Source of the DNA: Caldilineaceae bacterium
GTDB lineage: Bacteria; Chloroflexota; Anaerolineae; Caldilineales; Caldilineaceae
NCBI GenBank assembly: GCA_028819675.1
Contig: JAPPKT010000185.1
Coordinates: 1 to 5,931, forward strand
Length of the DNA: 5,931 nt
Reading direction: 5' to 3'
The notes beneath the pieces were generated by a model. The model was not told where the DNA came from. It ran no database searches and saw nothing but the letters and a program-made list of their open reading frames with translations. How positions within the stretch are numbered: position 1 is the stretch's first letter; every line of letters starts with the position of its first letter. The translations under genes and the position numbers were made by a program. Positions 1 through 5,931 of the stretch are shown one piece after another.

Positions 1-587
1 CCTGTATCGGTGTCCTCGTCGCCGTCGCCCAGCTCATCGGCAGCCTCCTCCTGACTGCCTCGCTGCCGCCCTCGGATGCCCTCCTGAACACCATCCTGCA
101 AATACTGCGGCAGGGAACGGCCGGTGGCGAAACACTGTTCGAGATAGAACGCACGCTGCGCAACGCCTGGCCTCTCCTGCTTGCCTACAGCGGCTACGAC
201 AGCGTCGGTTTCCGCACACTGACGCTGGCAACAACCCCGCTCGGCCTCATCGGCCACTGGCTCCTCTTTGGCTTCGTTAGCCACCTGCTTGCCCGCGCAG
301 CCGGTGGACAGGGCACACTCGCCCAGACTTTGGGCGCCGTCGCCCTCAGCAACGCCTCTCGTCTACTCTATCTCTTTACCGTTATCCCGTTCGTCTCCGT
401 CGCCGCTGTCCTTATCCACGTCTGGGGCATCCTGATCGCCTTTCGCGGGCTGGAAGTGGCCCACGAGCTGCCTCCACGCCCCGCCGCGCTGGTCGCCGTC
501 GGCACATATCTGCTGCTTCTGCTTGTCAGCGCCGCTGTCGCCGTAGCTTTTGGCGCCTTGCTCCTCATCGCCGGAGGCAGTCTGTGA
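1..587 (+). CDS. Yip1-like polytopic membrane protein, 3' part (5' end outside window)
   Basis: The frame is open from the left window edge and ends at TGA 585-587, giving 194 visible residues; the true start is upstream. An in-frame TTG at 330 lies mid-protein and is not the start. Hydrophobic stretches fall at visible residues about 1-20, 76-98, 120-149 (probably two passes) and 160-190, so this is an integral membrane protein. From residue 79 it aligns by eye with residues 123 onward of the next gene, including W-x6-R-[GA]-x-E-V-x2-L-P near residues 141-157. The layout, a loop of about 50 polar residues and then a four- or five-helix block beginning Pro-Leu, resembles the Yip1 domain; bacterial members have no settled function. 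The gene overlaps the next one by four bases, so the two are probably co-translated. Membrane location is firm, the family call is moderate, and no enzymatic role can be read. Confidence 0.72.
   Translation, partial: CIGVLVAVAQLIGSLLLTASLPPSDALLNTILQILRQGTAGGETLFEIERTLRNAWPLLLAYSGYDSVGFRTLTLATTPLGLIGHWLLFGFVSHLLARAAGGQGTLAQTLGAVALSNASRLLYLFTVIPFVSVAAVLIHVWGILIAFRGLEVAHELPPRPAALVAVGTYLLLLLVSAAVAVAFGALLLIAGGSL
573..577 (+). promoter_or_regulatory. Ribosome binding site for the second membrane protein
   Basis: GGAGG lies six bases before GTG 584-586, inside the end of the preceding gene. It fixes the GTG start and creates a GTGA stop/start overlap, the usual arrangement for translational coupling. 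Confidence 0.75.
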
Positions 588-1303
588 ACATCCGCCACTG
601 GCTGCCCACGCCTCAGAAAATGAGCGACGCAGTCCAGCTGCGCGCCTCCGGTTTCACCGAAACCACCATGCGCCAGTCCCTGGGCATGGTTTTCCTTCTC
701 GGCCTCCTCGCCGGTTTCCTGCCCTTCCTCGTCAACTGGGAGCAGGCCGCATCCGCCAGTACTGCCCTCCCTCTCGCCCGGCTCGGCGCACAGGCCTCTC
801 TCTTACAGCAAGCGCCTCTTGACTATGTCTTCCCCCTGTTCAGCCCTGCCCAGCTGGTCGAACTCTTCCAGCTGATCGCCGGCCTGCCCCAGCCCCTGCC
901 CGGCTGGCTTTCCGCCTTCTTCAGCGCCCTCGGCGAATGGATCAACTGGCCGCTGCGCTGGCTCGCCCTCTGGATCGTCTACGGTGCCCTGGTTATGGTC
1001 TGTAACAGCGTCCTCGGCGCCACCTGCCGCTTGCAGCCCTTCTTCGCTGCCACCGGCTTCGCTTCCGCACCCCTCCTGCTCGTCGGCCTCTCCCCCATCC
1101 CCTGCTTCGGCCGTGTCTGCGTTCTGGTCGGCGTCATCTGGGCCTTCGTCGTCTACATCAGGGCCAATGAGGAAGTGACGAGTCTTCCCCGCCTGCGTTC
1201 GTTGGCCGCCGTCCTGCTGCCGCTCCTTTTTATCCTGATTGTCACGCTGTCTGCCATCGCCCTGTTCCTGCTGAGCGTCTTTCTTTTCGCCTCCGGCTTC
1301 TGA
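584..1303 (+). CDS. Yip1-like integral membrane protein, paralog of the upstream gene
   Basis: 239 residues, GTG start chosen because of the GGAGG six bases upstream and the 4-base overlap with the preceding stop. About 30 polar residues precede the first membrane segment (34-50); further segments are near 124-144, 152-170, 175-192 and 206-236. Residues 51-122 form an extended, partly amphipathic loop. From Pro123-Leu124 on it follows the upstream protein almost without gaps; both carry an Ile-Pro near the middle (here 172-173) and the R-x3-E-V-x2-L-P segment (here 193-202). This internal paralogy supports one family, most likely Yip1-domain proteins. There is no signal peptide with a cleavage site and no catalytic motif. 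It may form a hetero-oligomer with its neighbour, which is inference from pairing alone. The organism may use such pairs in membrane organisation or transport, but nothing in the sequence proves this. Confidence 0.75.
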   Translation: MNIRHWLPTPQKMSDAVQLRASGFTETTMRQSLGMVFLLGLLAGFLPFLVNWEQAASASTALPLARLGAQASLLQQAPLDYVFPLFSPAQLVELFQLIAGLPQPLPGWLSAFFSALGEWINWPLRWLALWIVYGALVMVCNSVLGATCRLQPFFAATGFASAPLLLVGLSPIPCFGRVCVLVGVIWAFVVYIRANEEVTSLPRLRSLAAVLLPLLFILIVTLSAIALFLLSVFLFASGF

Positions 1304-1374
1304 TCCACGCGCCTCGGCAAATGTAACCTGTTCCGTTCCCGACTGTCAGCCGCCAACAACCGAAAACTCACGAG

Positions 1375-1379
1375 AGGAG
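1375..1379 (+). promoter_or_regulatory. Ribosome binding site for the cysteine-rich protein
   Basis: AGGAG lies five bases before ATG 1385. The site supports this small gene as truly translated and fixes its start. Confidence 0.7.
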
Positions 1380-1384
1380 CCGTC

Positions 1385-1708
1385 ATGTACCCCCAAAGTG
1401 AAATTCTCTTTCCCCATCGGGCCATCAGACCCCTGGGCCGGGAACGCGGCGCCGACTGGCAGGAACTGGTTGATCAAGTCTCAAGCCAGCGCGATGGCAA
1501 CGAGGATACACTAGCCTTCTCTCTCATGATGATCCGTCTCTGCGACTGCCTAAGCTGCGATCAAAGCTGCTATAAGGCCTCCCTGGGCTGTGTCACCTGC
1601 GCCCAGCGCGTCGTCGCCGCCCACAGAGGCTCCGATCTGAAACTTCGCCAGACCTTCGAGCAGACCCGTCAGGAAATCAGACAGCGGCTGGTTCCCAATC
1701 CCAGCTGA
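1385..1708 (+). CDS. Small cysteine-rich conserved hypothetical protein (putative metal-binding)
   Basis: 107 residues with a good Shine-Dalgarno, 81 bases after the second membrane gene, probably the same transcript. It is soluble with no signal peptide. All six cysteines lie in a 20-residue window, at 53, 55, 58, 62, 69 and 72, pattern C-x-C-x2-C-x3-C-x6-C-x2-C. The stretch before them (43-52) is hydrophobic and the tail (84-101) is probably a charged helix. The pattern suggests a zinc or iron-sulfur site; neither is shown. From memory, short proteins with an N-terminal 'H-A-x5-RG-x2-W-x-ELV' segment, an 'MIRLC-x-C' core and a C-terminal helix occur in Chloroflexota, where they are annotated as hypothetical. 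No function can be given. The cysteine arrangement differs from classical ferredoxin (C-x2-C-x2-C-x3-C-P) and from rubredoxin. Confidence 0.75.
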   Translation: MYPQSEILFPHRAIRPLGRERGADWQELVDQVSSQRDGNEDTLAFSLMMIRLCDCLSCDQSCYKASLGCVTCAQRVVAAHRGSDLKLRQTFEQTRQEIRQRLVPNPS

Positions 1709-1790
1709 TTGACACATCGCGACTTGGCTGGCCTCGCTTCCCGACCGCCCTTGTTTTGGCCGGTAAGCACCTGCCCCAGGAAACTGCAAA

Positions 1791-1814
1791 GGCGCGAGCC
1801 TCTCAGCTCGCGCC
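1791..1814 (-). terminator. Hairpin between convergent genes, probable terminator
   Basis: A perfect 9-bp GC-rich stem (GGCGCGAGC / GCTCGCGCC) with a 6-base loop sits in the 205-base gap between the converging genes. Read on the minus strand, the stem is followed by TTTGCAGTTT, an interrupted T-tract, so it fits the end of the three-gene minus-strand transcript, about 100 bases past the phosphohexomutase stop. On the plus strand it is followed only by CTTCC, so termination there would be weak. I see no second convincing hairpin in the rest of the gap (1709-1913). Confidence 0.55.
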
Positions 1815-1913
1815 CTTCCACGCCTACTTCCGTTGATTCCCTCCGCCAGCGTTCACTGGCCGAAAAACGAACCTCCGCCGGCACCTAATTCCAGCGGCCG
1901 GTCCTGGTACAAC

Positions 1914-3368
1914 TCAAATCTTCTTCAATACCTGCTGGGCCAGCACCGTCCCCTCTGCCAGTAGCGTCGCAACAGCTTCGTGCGACGAGGCCTCGGCATA
2001 GATGCGCAGCAACGGTTCCGTGCCGCTGGGTCGAATCAGTAGCCAGCTGTTATTCGTCAGGATAAACTTCACGCCGTCCCGGTTGTTCACCTGCGCAACG
2101 CTCGATCCCGTCAGCGCACTCGGCCGGTTCGCGATCAATCCCTCCACCAGATCTGCCTTGGGGAACGGTTTCACCGCCCGGTCGTCGCGACCATAGCAGA
2201 ACCTGCCCATATACGGCCGTCCCATCAATTCATCAATCAGCGCACCCAACGGTTTACGCCGCTTGGCCACCATCTCTGTCAGCAGCAGTCCCATCAGCAA
2301 CCCGTCCCCTTCGGGAATGTGGCCGAGTATACTGATCCCGCCGCTCTCCTCTCCGCCCAATAGCACCGGCTCCTGCAGCATCAGATCGCTGATGTAATGG
2401 AATCCCACCGGTGTCTCATGTACGTGCAGACCGTAGTGCGCCCCCAGTCTGTTTAGCATCTGCGTAGTGCTGACCGTCTTGGCGATGCTCCCCCGCAGCG
2501 ACCGGTCCTGGATCAAATAGTCGACCAGCAGTGCCATGATCTGATGCGGATCGATAAAACGTCCGTCCGGGTCGACCGCCCCGATACGGTCGGCGTCGCC
2601 GTCGGTAGCCAGCCCCAGGTGATACTTGCCCGTGGCCATCTCCGCCACCAGCGGCTGCAAATGCTGCGCGATCGGCTCTGGGTGGATCCCGTTGAAACCG
2701 GGATTCATCTCGTTCCGCAGCTCAGTTACCTGGCACTCGGCTCCCTCCAGCAGCCGCCGCAGATAAATCCGTCCCGCCCCGTACATCGCATCCACAGCGA
2801 CCGACAGCCCGGCCCCTTCAATCGCATCAAAATCCACCAGGCTCCGCATCTGCGAACGGAAGGCCGGCAACGGGTTGAATCGTTCGATGATGCCGGCCTT
2901 CAGCGCCTGCTCATAGGCCAGCATTCTCGGTTGCTCTCCACGCCCCTCACGCACATGAATCCGCCGCTCCACCTCCTTATGCGTCGCCGCGCTGGCCGAG
3001 CCGCCGTAAGACGCCTTAAGTTTGATCCCGTTGTAGCGCGGTGGATTGTGGCTCGCCGTGATCATCACGCCGCCGTCCGCCCACTTGTCGACGATCGCAT
3101 ACGAAATCATCGGCGTCGGCGCATCGGCCTGGCTCAACCAGACCCGAATACCGTTTCCGGCCAGCACCTCCGCCACCGCCACCGCATAGCGATCGCTCAA
3201 AAATCGTGTGTCAAATCCCACAACCAGCGACGGCTGCAAACGCGGCAGCCCCCGGAACTGATCGTTCGTTACGTCCGCGATCGCCTGCGCGACCTTCCGC
3301 ACATTCTCAAAAGTAAAATCTTCGCTAATGACGGCTCGCCAGCCATCCGTCCCAAATTTTATCGACAA
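1914..3368 (-). CDS. Alpha-D-phosphohexomutase (phosphoglucomutase/phosphomannomutase family)
   Basis: 484 residues, a normal full length. The family moves phosphate between C6 and C1 of hexose phosphates through a phosphoserine and Mg2+ in the cytoplasm. All four conserved loops are present: N-terminal FGTDGWR (5-11); catalytic TASHNP with Ser106 as the phosphorylated serine; metal loop DGDAD with Asp256, Asp258 and Asp260; sugar loop GGEESGG (338-344); and phosphate loop RPSGTEP (446-452). The GEES sugar loop resembles phosphoglucomutases more than the GEMSGH of dual PMM/PGM enzymes or the GEQSGH of phosphoglucosamine mutases, so glucose phosphate is the favoured substrate, by inference. 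The start is TTG, chosen because GGAGG lies seven bases upstream and no ATG exists in frame before the stop at 3423-3425. It is the last gene of the minus-strand cluster, 64 bases after the isomerase. Confidence 0.95.
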   Translation of the reverse strand: MSIKFGTDGWRAVISEDFTFENVRKVAQAIADVTNDQFRGLPRLQPSLVVGFDTRFLSDRYAVAVAEVLAGNGIRVWLSQADAPTPMISYAIVDKWADGGVMITASHNPPRYNGIKLKASYGGSASAATHKEVERRIHVREGRGEQPRMLAYEQALKAGIIERFNPLPAFRSQMRSLVDFDAIEGAGLSVAVDAMYGAGRIYLRRLLEGAECQVTELRNEMNPGFNGIHPEPIAQHLQPLVAEMATGKYHLGLATDGDADRIGAVDPDGRFIDPHQIMALLVDYLIQDRSLRGSIAKTVSTTQMLNRLGAHYGLHVHETPVGFHYISDLMLQEPVLLGGEESGGISILGHIPEGDGLLMGLLLTEMVAKRRKPLGALIDELMGRPYMGRFCYGRDDRAVKPFPKADLVEGLIANRPSALTGSSVAQVNNRDGVKFILTNNSWLLIRPSGTEPLLRIYAEASSHEAVATLLAEGTVLAQQVLKKI

Positions 3369-3375
3369 CTCGTAT

Positions 3376-3380
3376 CCTCC
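3376..3380 (-). promoter_or_regulatory. Ribosome binding site that decides the TTG start of the phosphohexomutase
   Basis: The minus strand reads GGAGG, then seven bases, then TTG (3368-3366). The next residues are SIKFGTDGW, the expected N-terminus of the family, so the rare start codon is well supported. Confidence 0.75.
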
Positions 3381-3432
3381 GCGGCACTGCGAATCGAGCC
3401 GGTACGCTCTTTCGCTTATAAATCAATCGTTC

Positions 3433-4326
3433 CTACTGTTCGAAATACTGGGCGCGCTTCCGCTTCAAAAATTCAATGCTCTCTCGCATCTCTTCCATCC
3501 CGTTGATGCCGTCCTCGATGCTGACCCAGCCATCAAATCCCCTGTCTCGCAGGATCGAAAAGATGGTGTCATAGTCGTTGCTGCCCTGTCCGGTAACGCC
3601 GTGTTGCAGCTTATCGGGATACCCGATCAGGCCGTCTGGCAAAAGCACCTCTTCCAACGTCGTCCCCTCTTCCAGAAAACGGTCGCTGGCGTGCATCGTC
3701 ACCACACGGTCCGCCACCTGCCGCAGCAGTTCAACCGGATCGTCCCCCGCAACCAACGCATTCGAAGGATCATATTGGACCCCGAAATGAGTCCGCTCCG
3801 GGATCGCCTTCAGCAACTCTACAAAAGTCTCCATCCTCTGCGCAAATTCCGGATACTGCCAGTAACCGTCCTTATAGTGGTTCTCAAGTCCAAGCACGAC
3901 GTCGTTCTCTCTGGCAATATCGAGGCATTCCTCAATGCACGCCACCACCCACTCCAGCCCCTGCTCCACCGTCACGCCCGGCCTCCTCTGGCCCGACAGT
4001 ACGCGGCACACCGCGCCAGGACCGCCTAGCCGCCGCGTGATCCCGATCATCACGGCTTCACGCTCAACCGCTTTCTGCCGCGCCCCAGGGTCGGGATCCG
4101 TGAAATCCGGCGAACAGCACAGCATCGGCATCGCAAATCCTGCCCCCTCGATCGCCTCTCCGATCGAATCGATATAACCGTCGTCCAGGCTCCAGAAAAA
4201 ACCCTCGTACATCTCCAACCCCTCGGCGCCAAGCTCCCCCGCCTGCTCGATCCAATCAAAGACCGACATCGTGCGGTGAAGGGAAATATCGTCCAGATAA
4301 CACTTGGGAAACGCTGCGATTTTCAT
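3433..4326 (-). CDS. Sugar phosphate isomerase/epimerase-like TIM-barrel protein
   Basis: 297 residues, typical for the xylose-isomerase-like TIM-barrel (AP endonuclease 2) superfamily, whose members isomerise or epimerise keto-sugars, hydroxypyruvate or inositol intermediates using a divalent metal. The expected metal ligands are visible at barrel strand ends: Glu148 in GLENHY, Asp186 in QYDPSN, His212 in TMHASD and Glu271 in SIEDG. A G-x-G-x3-D-Y segment (246-252) precedes the last strand, as is common in the family. Residues 2-7 form the first barrel strand, which supports the ATG at 4326 even though no Shine-Dalgarno is visible before it; the next Met (20) has none either. There is no signal peptide, so it is cytoplasmic. 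It lies between a polyol-type dehydrogenase and a phosphohexomutase on one strand, pointing to carbohydrate catabolism. The exact substrate cannot be read, and many homologs are annotated only to superfamily level. Confidence 0.87.
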   Translation of the reverse strand: MKIAAFPKCYLDDISLHRTMSVFDWIEQAGELGAEGLEMYEGFFWSLDDGYIDSIGEAIEGAGFAMPMLCCSPDFTDPDPGARQKAVEREAVMIGITRRLGGPGAVCRVLSGQRRPGVTVEQGLEWVVACIEECLDIARENDVVLGLENHYKDGYWQYPEFAQRMETFVELLKAIPERTHFGVQYDPSNALVAGDDPVELLRQVADRVVTMHASDRFLEEGTTLEEVLLPDGLIGYPDKLQHGVTGQGSNDYDTIFSILRDRGFDGWVSIEDGINGMEEMRESIEFLKRKRAQYFEQ

Positions 4327-4429
4327 AGGGTTGAACGCGTGGTTTTCTTTCTATTCAGTCAATCACACTGTCAAAAGATCGGACAAGTGCGCTATCTGAT
4401 TTTGCGCCTATCACATCTATCCGATTCGT

Positions 4430-5440
4430 CTACGGTTTCAAAATGATCTTGACCAGGTCGTTCTCCCCCGCGGCCAGGCTGCGAAAAAGTTCCGGCCCGT
4501 CGTCCAGCGGCGCCACCAACTCCACCAGCGGATCCACGTTCAGCCGGCCCGAGGACAGGGCTTCGATCGCCGCCGCAAAATCGGTCTCGTCAAAGCCATA
4601 GGAGCCTCGCACGCTCATCTCACGCGTAACGATGCTCTGCATGTCCAACTCGATCATCGGTGCATTGTTTCCGATCCAGGTCACGTTGCCCCCGTTGCGA
4701 GTCGCCTCTACCGAAAGCTGCGCCGTCGGGCTCAGCCCTACCGCCTCGAACGCCACGTCCACGCCACCGCCCGTCATCTCCCGGATCGCCGCCGCCGCGT
4801 CCGTCTCGTCAACGTTGATCACCTCGTCCGCCCCCAACTCCTCGGCCAGCTCCAGCCGGTGCGCCGAACGGTCCACCGCAATCACCGTTCCCGCCCCCTT
4901 CAAACGTGCCGCCAGCATCGCCAGCAGGCCAATCGGCCCCACGCCAACCACCGCCACCTTCTGCATGGGGTTGATGGGCGTAATCCGCGCCGCGTGCAGT
5001 GTCACCGCCATCGGTTCGCATAGTGCCGCACGTTGCCAGCTCAGGCCGTCCGGCTTGGGAAACAGCTGCGCCGTCCGCACCGCAACCCGTTGCGCATACG
5101 CGCCGTGCTCGTTCATGCCCGTCAACCGCCGGTGGGGAGACAGGTTGATTGGGTACGGGTCCGCCCCAGGGGCAACCGTAAATAGAGGCATCACGACCAC
5201 ACCGTCGCCGGCCGCGTATCCCTCCACCTCCGGCCCCACTTCCCCGACCGTGCCCGCAAACTCATGGCCCATCACGATGCCCGGCGTGCGCCGCCCGCTC
5301 TTGCCGGTGAACCCGTGTACATCCGACCCGCAGATGCCCACCGCCTCCACCTCCACAACCACCTTGCCCGCCGACGCCGTCGGTTCCTCAAGCTCCTCCA
5401 CCGGCATCTTCCACGGGCCGCGGTACATCATTGCTTTCAT
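4430..5440 (-). CDS. Zinc-dependent medium-chain alcohol/polyol dehydrogenase
   Basis: 336 residues, close to the usual 340-350. It is a medium-chain dehydrogenase/reductase of the sorbitol / threonine / galactitol-phosphate dehydrogenase group, oxidising a secondary alcohol with NAD(P)+. Catalytic-zinc residues are in place: Cys37 in GICGSD (with Asp40), His59-Glu60 in MGHEFAG, and Glu142 in CEP. The Rossmann loop is GVGPIG (166-171), and Asp190 ends the second strand, which favours NAD+ over NADP+. The structural-zinc lobe is odd: between VVVMP (81-85) and RRLTGMN (104-110) there are no cysteines, and the segment is about two residues short. The family's usual N-L-C-P is N-L-S-P here. Other frames do not restore cysteines, so this is not a simple frameshift. 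ATG 5440 is preceded by AAGGA nine bases upstream. It is the first gene of the minus-strand cluster, 103 bases before the isomerase. The substrate is unknown, probably a sugar alcohol or sugar. Confidence 0.92.
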   Translation of the reverse strand: MKAMMYRGPWKMPVEELEEPTASAGKVVVEVEAVGICGSDVHGFTGKSGRRTPGIVMGHEFAGTVGEVGPEVEGYAAGDGVVVMPLFTVAPGADPYPINLSPHRRLTGMNEHGAYAQRVAVRTAQLFPKPDGLSWQRAALCEPMAVTLHAARITPINPMQKVAVVGVGPIGLLAMLAARLKGAGTVIAVDRSAHRLELAEELGADEVINVDETDAAAAIREMTGGGVDVAFEAVGLSPTAQLSVEATRNGGNVTWIGNNAPMIELDMQSIVTREMSVRGSYGFDETDFAAAIEALSSGRLNVDPLVELVAPLDDGPELFRSLAAGENDLVKIILKP

Positions 5441-5449
5441 CTGGGAGTT

Positions 5450-5454
5450 TCCTT
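5450..5454 (-). promoter_or_regulatory. Ribosome binding site for the dehydrogenase
   Basis: AAGGA on the minus strand lies nine bases before ATG 5440-5438. It agrees with the N-terminal MKAMMY start typical of this dehydrogenase family. Confidence 0.6.
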
Positions 5455-5575
5455 TTCGAAGATGGCCGGCCTGTCAACGCGCCCCCGGCAAGCCCGCCGC
5501 CGGTACGCTGAACGGCTGGAGCTGCTCACACCCAATCCGTCCACCCCGCGCCGATCTGTCCTATAGCAGGGCAGG

Positions 5576-5931
5576 TCACAGTGTGGGTGCGAGCACAAAG
5601 TTTCCTCGGGCGCGCAAACTACCGCAGACCGTCCTAAGCCGGCTACCAGGTTTTCCAGGGTGATTGGACTGCCAAGAATGCCTCTCGTCTATGAGCGGTA
5701 TCAATGAGTGCTGTGCTAATCTTTGCATCTTGTCACGCCATCCCCGTTTTGTCAATGCAACCGCTTGACCGGGCGCACCCCAAAATGAGGGGAAACTATC
5801 CAACTCTTCTGGTAGCAACCAAGTAGCGGTCTCTCCTCTCTCCTCGAAATCGACTACACCCATTGACGCAACACTGCATTTACCCTTTGCGCCCTCAACA
5901 GGTATCATAAATAAATCCGCCTGAACCGCTA
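5576..5931 (-). CDS. Unidentified open frame, probable 3' end of a gene cut by the window edge
   Basis: The minus-strand frame is open from the window edge to TGA 5578-5576, about 117 residues. An ATG at 5908 is possible as a start, but it has only a poor GCGGA before it and the frame continues upstream, so a partial gene is equally likely. It is the only long open frame on either strand here; the other frames carry several stops. The visible protein is soluble, with a short hydrophobic strand (LFMIPV) near the edge, then an acidic E-E-R-G-E-T segment, WLLPEELDSFPSFW, and a basic tail. I do not recognise a family. About half its codons end in A or T, and AGA, ATA and TTA all occur, unlike the G/C-ending genes next to it. 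This could mean recent acquisition, a decayed fragment or non-coding DNA. The 135 bases between its stop and the dehydrogenase start hold no gene and presumably contain the dehydrogenase promoter, though I found no convincing -35/-10 pair. Confidence 0.35.
   Translation of the reverse strand, partial: AVQADLFMIPVEGAKGKCSVASMGVVDFEERGETATWLLPEELDSFPSFWGAPGQAVALTKRGWRDKMQRLAQHSLIPLIDERHSWQSNHPGKPGSRLRTVCGSLRARGNFVLAPTL

Noticed and set aside
34..234. Minus-strand open frame opposite the first membrane protein
   Set aside because: Its Arg- and Cys-rich composition is typical of an antisense shadow; the plus-strand frame is continuous and hydrophobic.
2544..3506. Long plus-strand open frame of 320 codons
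   Set aside because: It lies antisense to the phosphohexomutase and isomerase, whose motifs are clear. Its product is rich in Arg, His and Pro, as expected of the opposite strand of a GC-rich gene, and it has no family motif.
4348..4374. Possible minus-strand promoter, TTGACA with TAGAAA 15 bases downstream
   Set aside because: The -35 is perfect, but the spacer is short and the -10 is poor. It is too weak to list as a feature and is noted only as part of the spacer observation.
4378..4425. Inverted repeat ATCGGA / TCCGAT in the dehydrogenase-isomerase spacer
   Set aside because: The arms are only six bases and are 36 bases apart, with just a GCGC self-complement inside. This is not a convincing terminator or attenuator.
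5464..5471. GGCCGGCC palindrome upstream of the dehydrogenase
   Set aside because: It is an eight-base palindrome in GC-rich DNA, with no second copy or recognisable operator.
4632..5663. Long plus-strand open frame of 343 codons
   Set aside because: It is antisense to the dehydrogenase, which has all catalytic motifs on the other strand. The product is a Ser/Thr/Pro/Ala-rich shadow with no domain.
5723..5760. TTGCAT / ATGCAA inverted repeat with two TTGTCA direct copies
   Set aside because: The arms are short and widely spaced, with no flanking target duplication or transposase. Chance is sufficient in A/T-richer sequence.

Overview
The window is about 60% G+C and holds two blocks of genes that converge on a 205-base gap, plus an unidentified open frame running off the right end. 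Shine-Dalgarno sequences are strong for most genes, and GTG and TTG starts are used. The source is bacterial. The 107-residue cysteine protein and the phosphohexomutase read like proteins I associate with Chloroflexota (Anaerolineae or Chloroflexia type), but this taxonomic guess rests on memory of family style and not on a search.

Left block, plus strand (1-1708): the 3' end of a polytopic membrane protein overlaps a second membrane protein by 4 bases (GTGA). The two are recognisably paralogous over their C-terminal membrane domains and look like Yip1-domain proteins. After 81 bases comes a small soluble protein with six clustered cysteines. None of the three has a function I can name. Their spacing suggests one transcription unit whose promoter lies outside the window.

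Middle (1709-1913): a convergent intergenic gap with one perfect 9-bp GC-rich hairpin, probably a terminator, fitting the minus-strand transcripts better than the plus-strand ones.

Right block, minus strand (5440 down to 1914): in transcription order, a zinc-dependent medium-chain alcohol/polyol dehydrogenase, a TIM-barrel sugar isomerase/epimerase of the xylose-isomerase-like superfamily, and an alpha-D-phosphohexomutase with a phosphoglucomutase-like sugar loop. Gaps are 103 and 64 bases. Taken together this looks like a carbohydrate-use cluster: oxidation of a polyol or sugar, isomerisation of a keto-sugar or inositol-type intermediate, and interconversion of hexose phosphates. No transporter or regulator is visible, so the substrate is unknown. 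The dehydrogenase is notable because its structural-zinc lobe has no cysteines.

Far right (5441-5931): a 135-base leader before the dehydrogenase, then a minus-strand frame open to the window edge with codon use unlike its neighbours. It may be the 3' end of an unrecognised gene. I saw no tRNA, rRNA, CRISPR array, insertion sequence or prophage gene. Nothing in the window makes a convincing new system; the best leads are the cysteine protein beside the Yip1-like pair and the cysteine-free zinc lobe.
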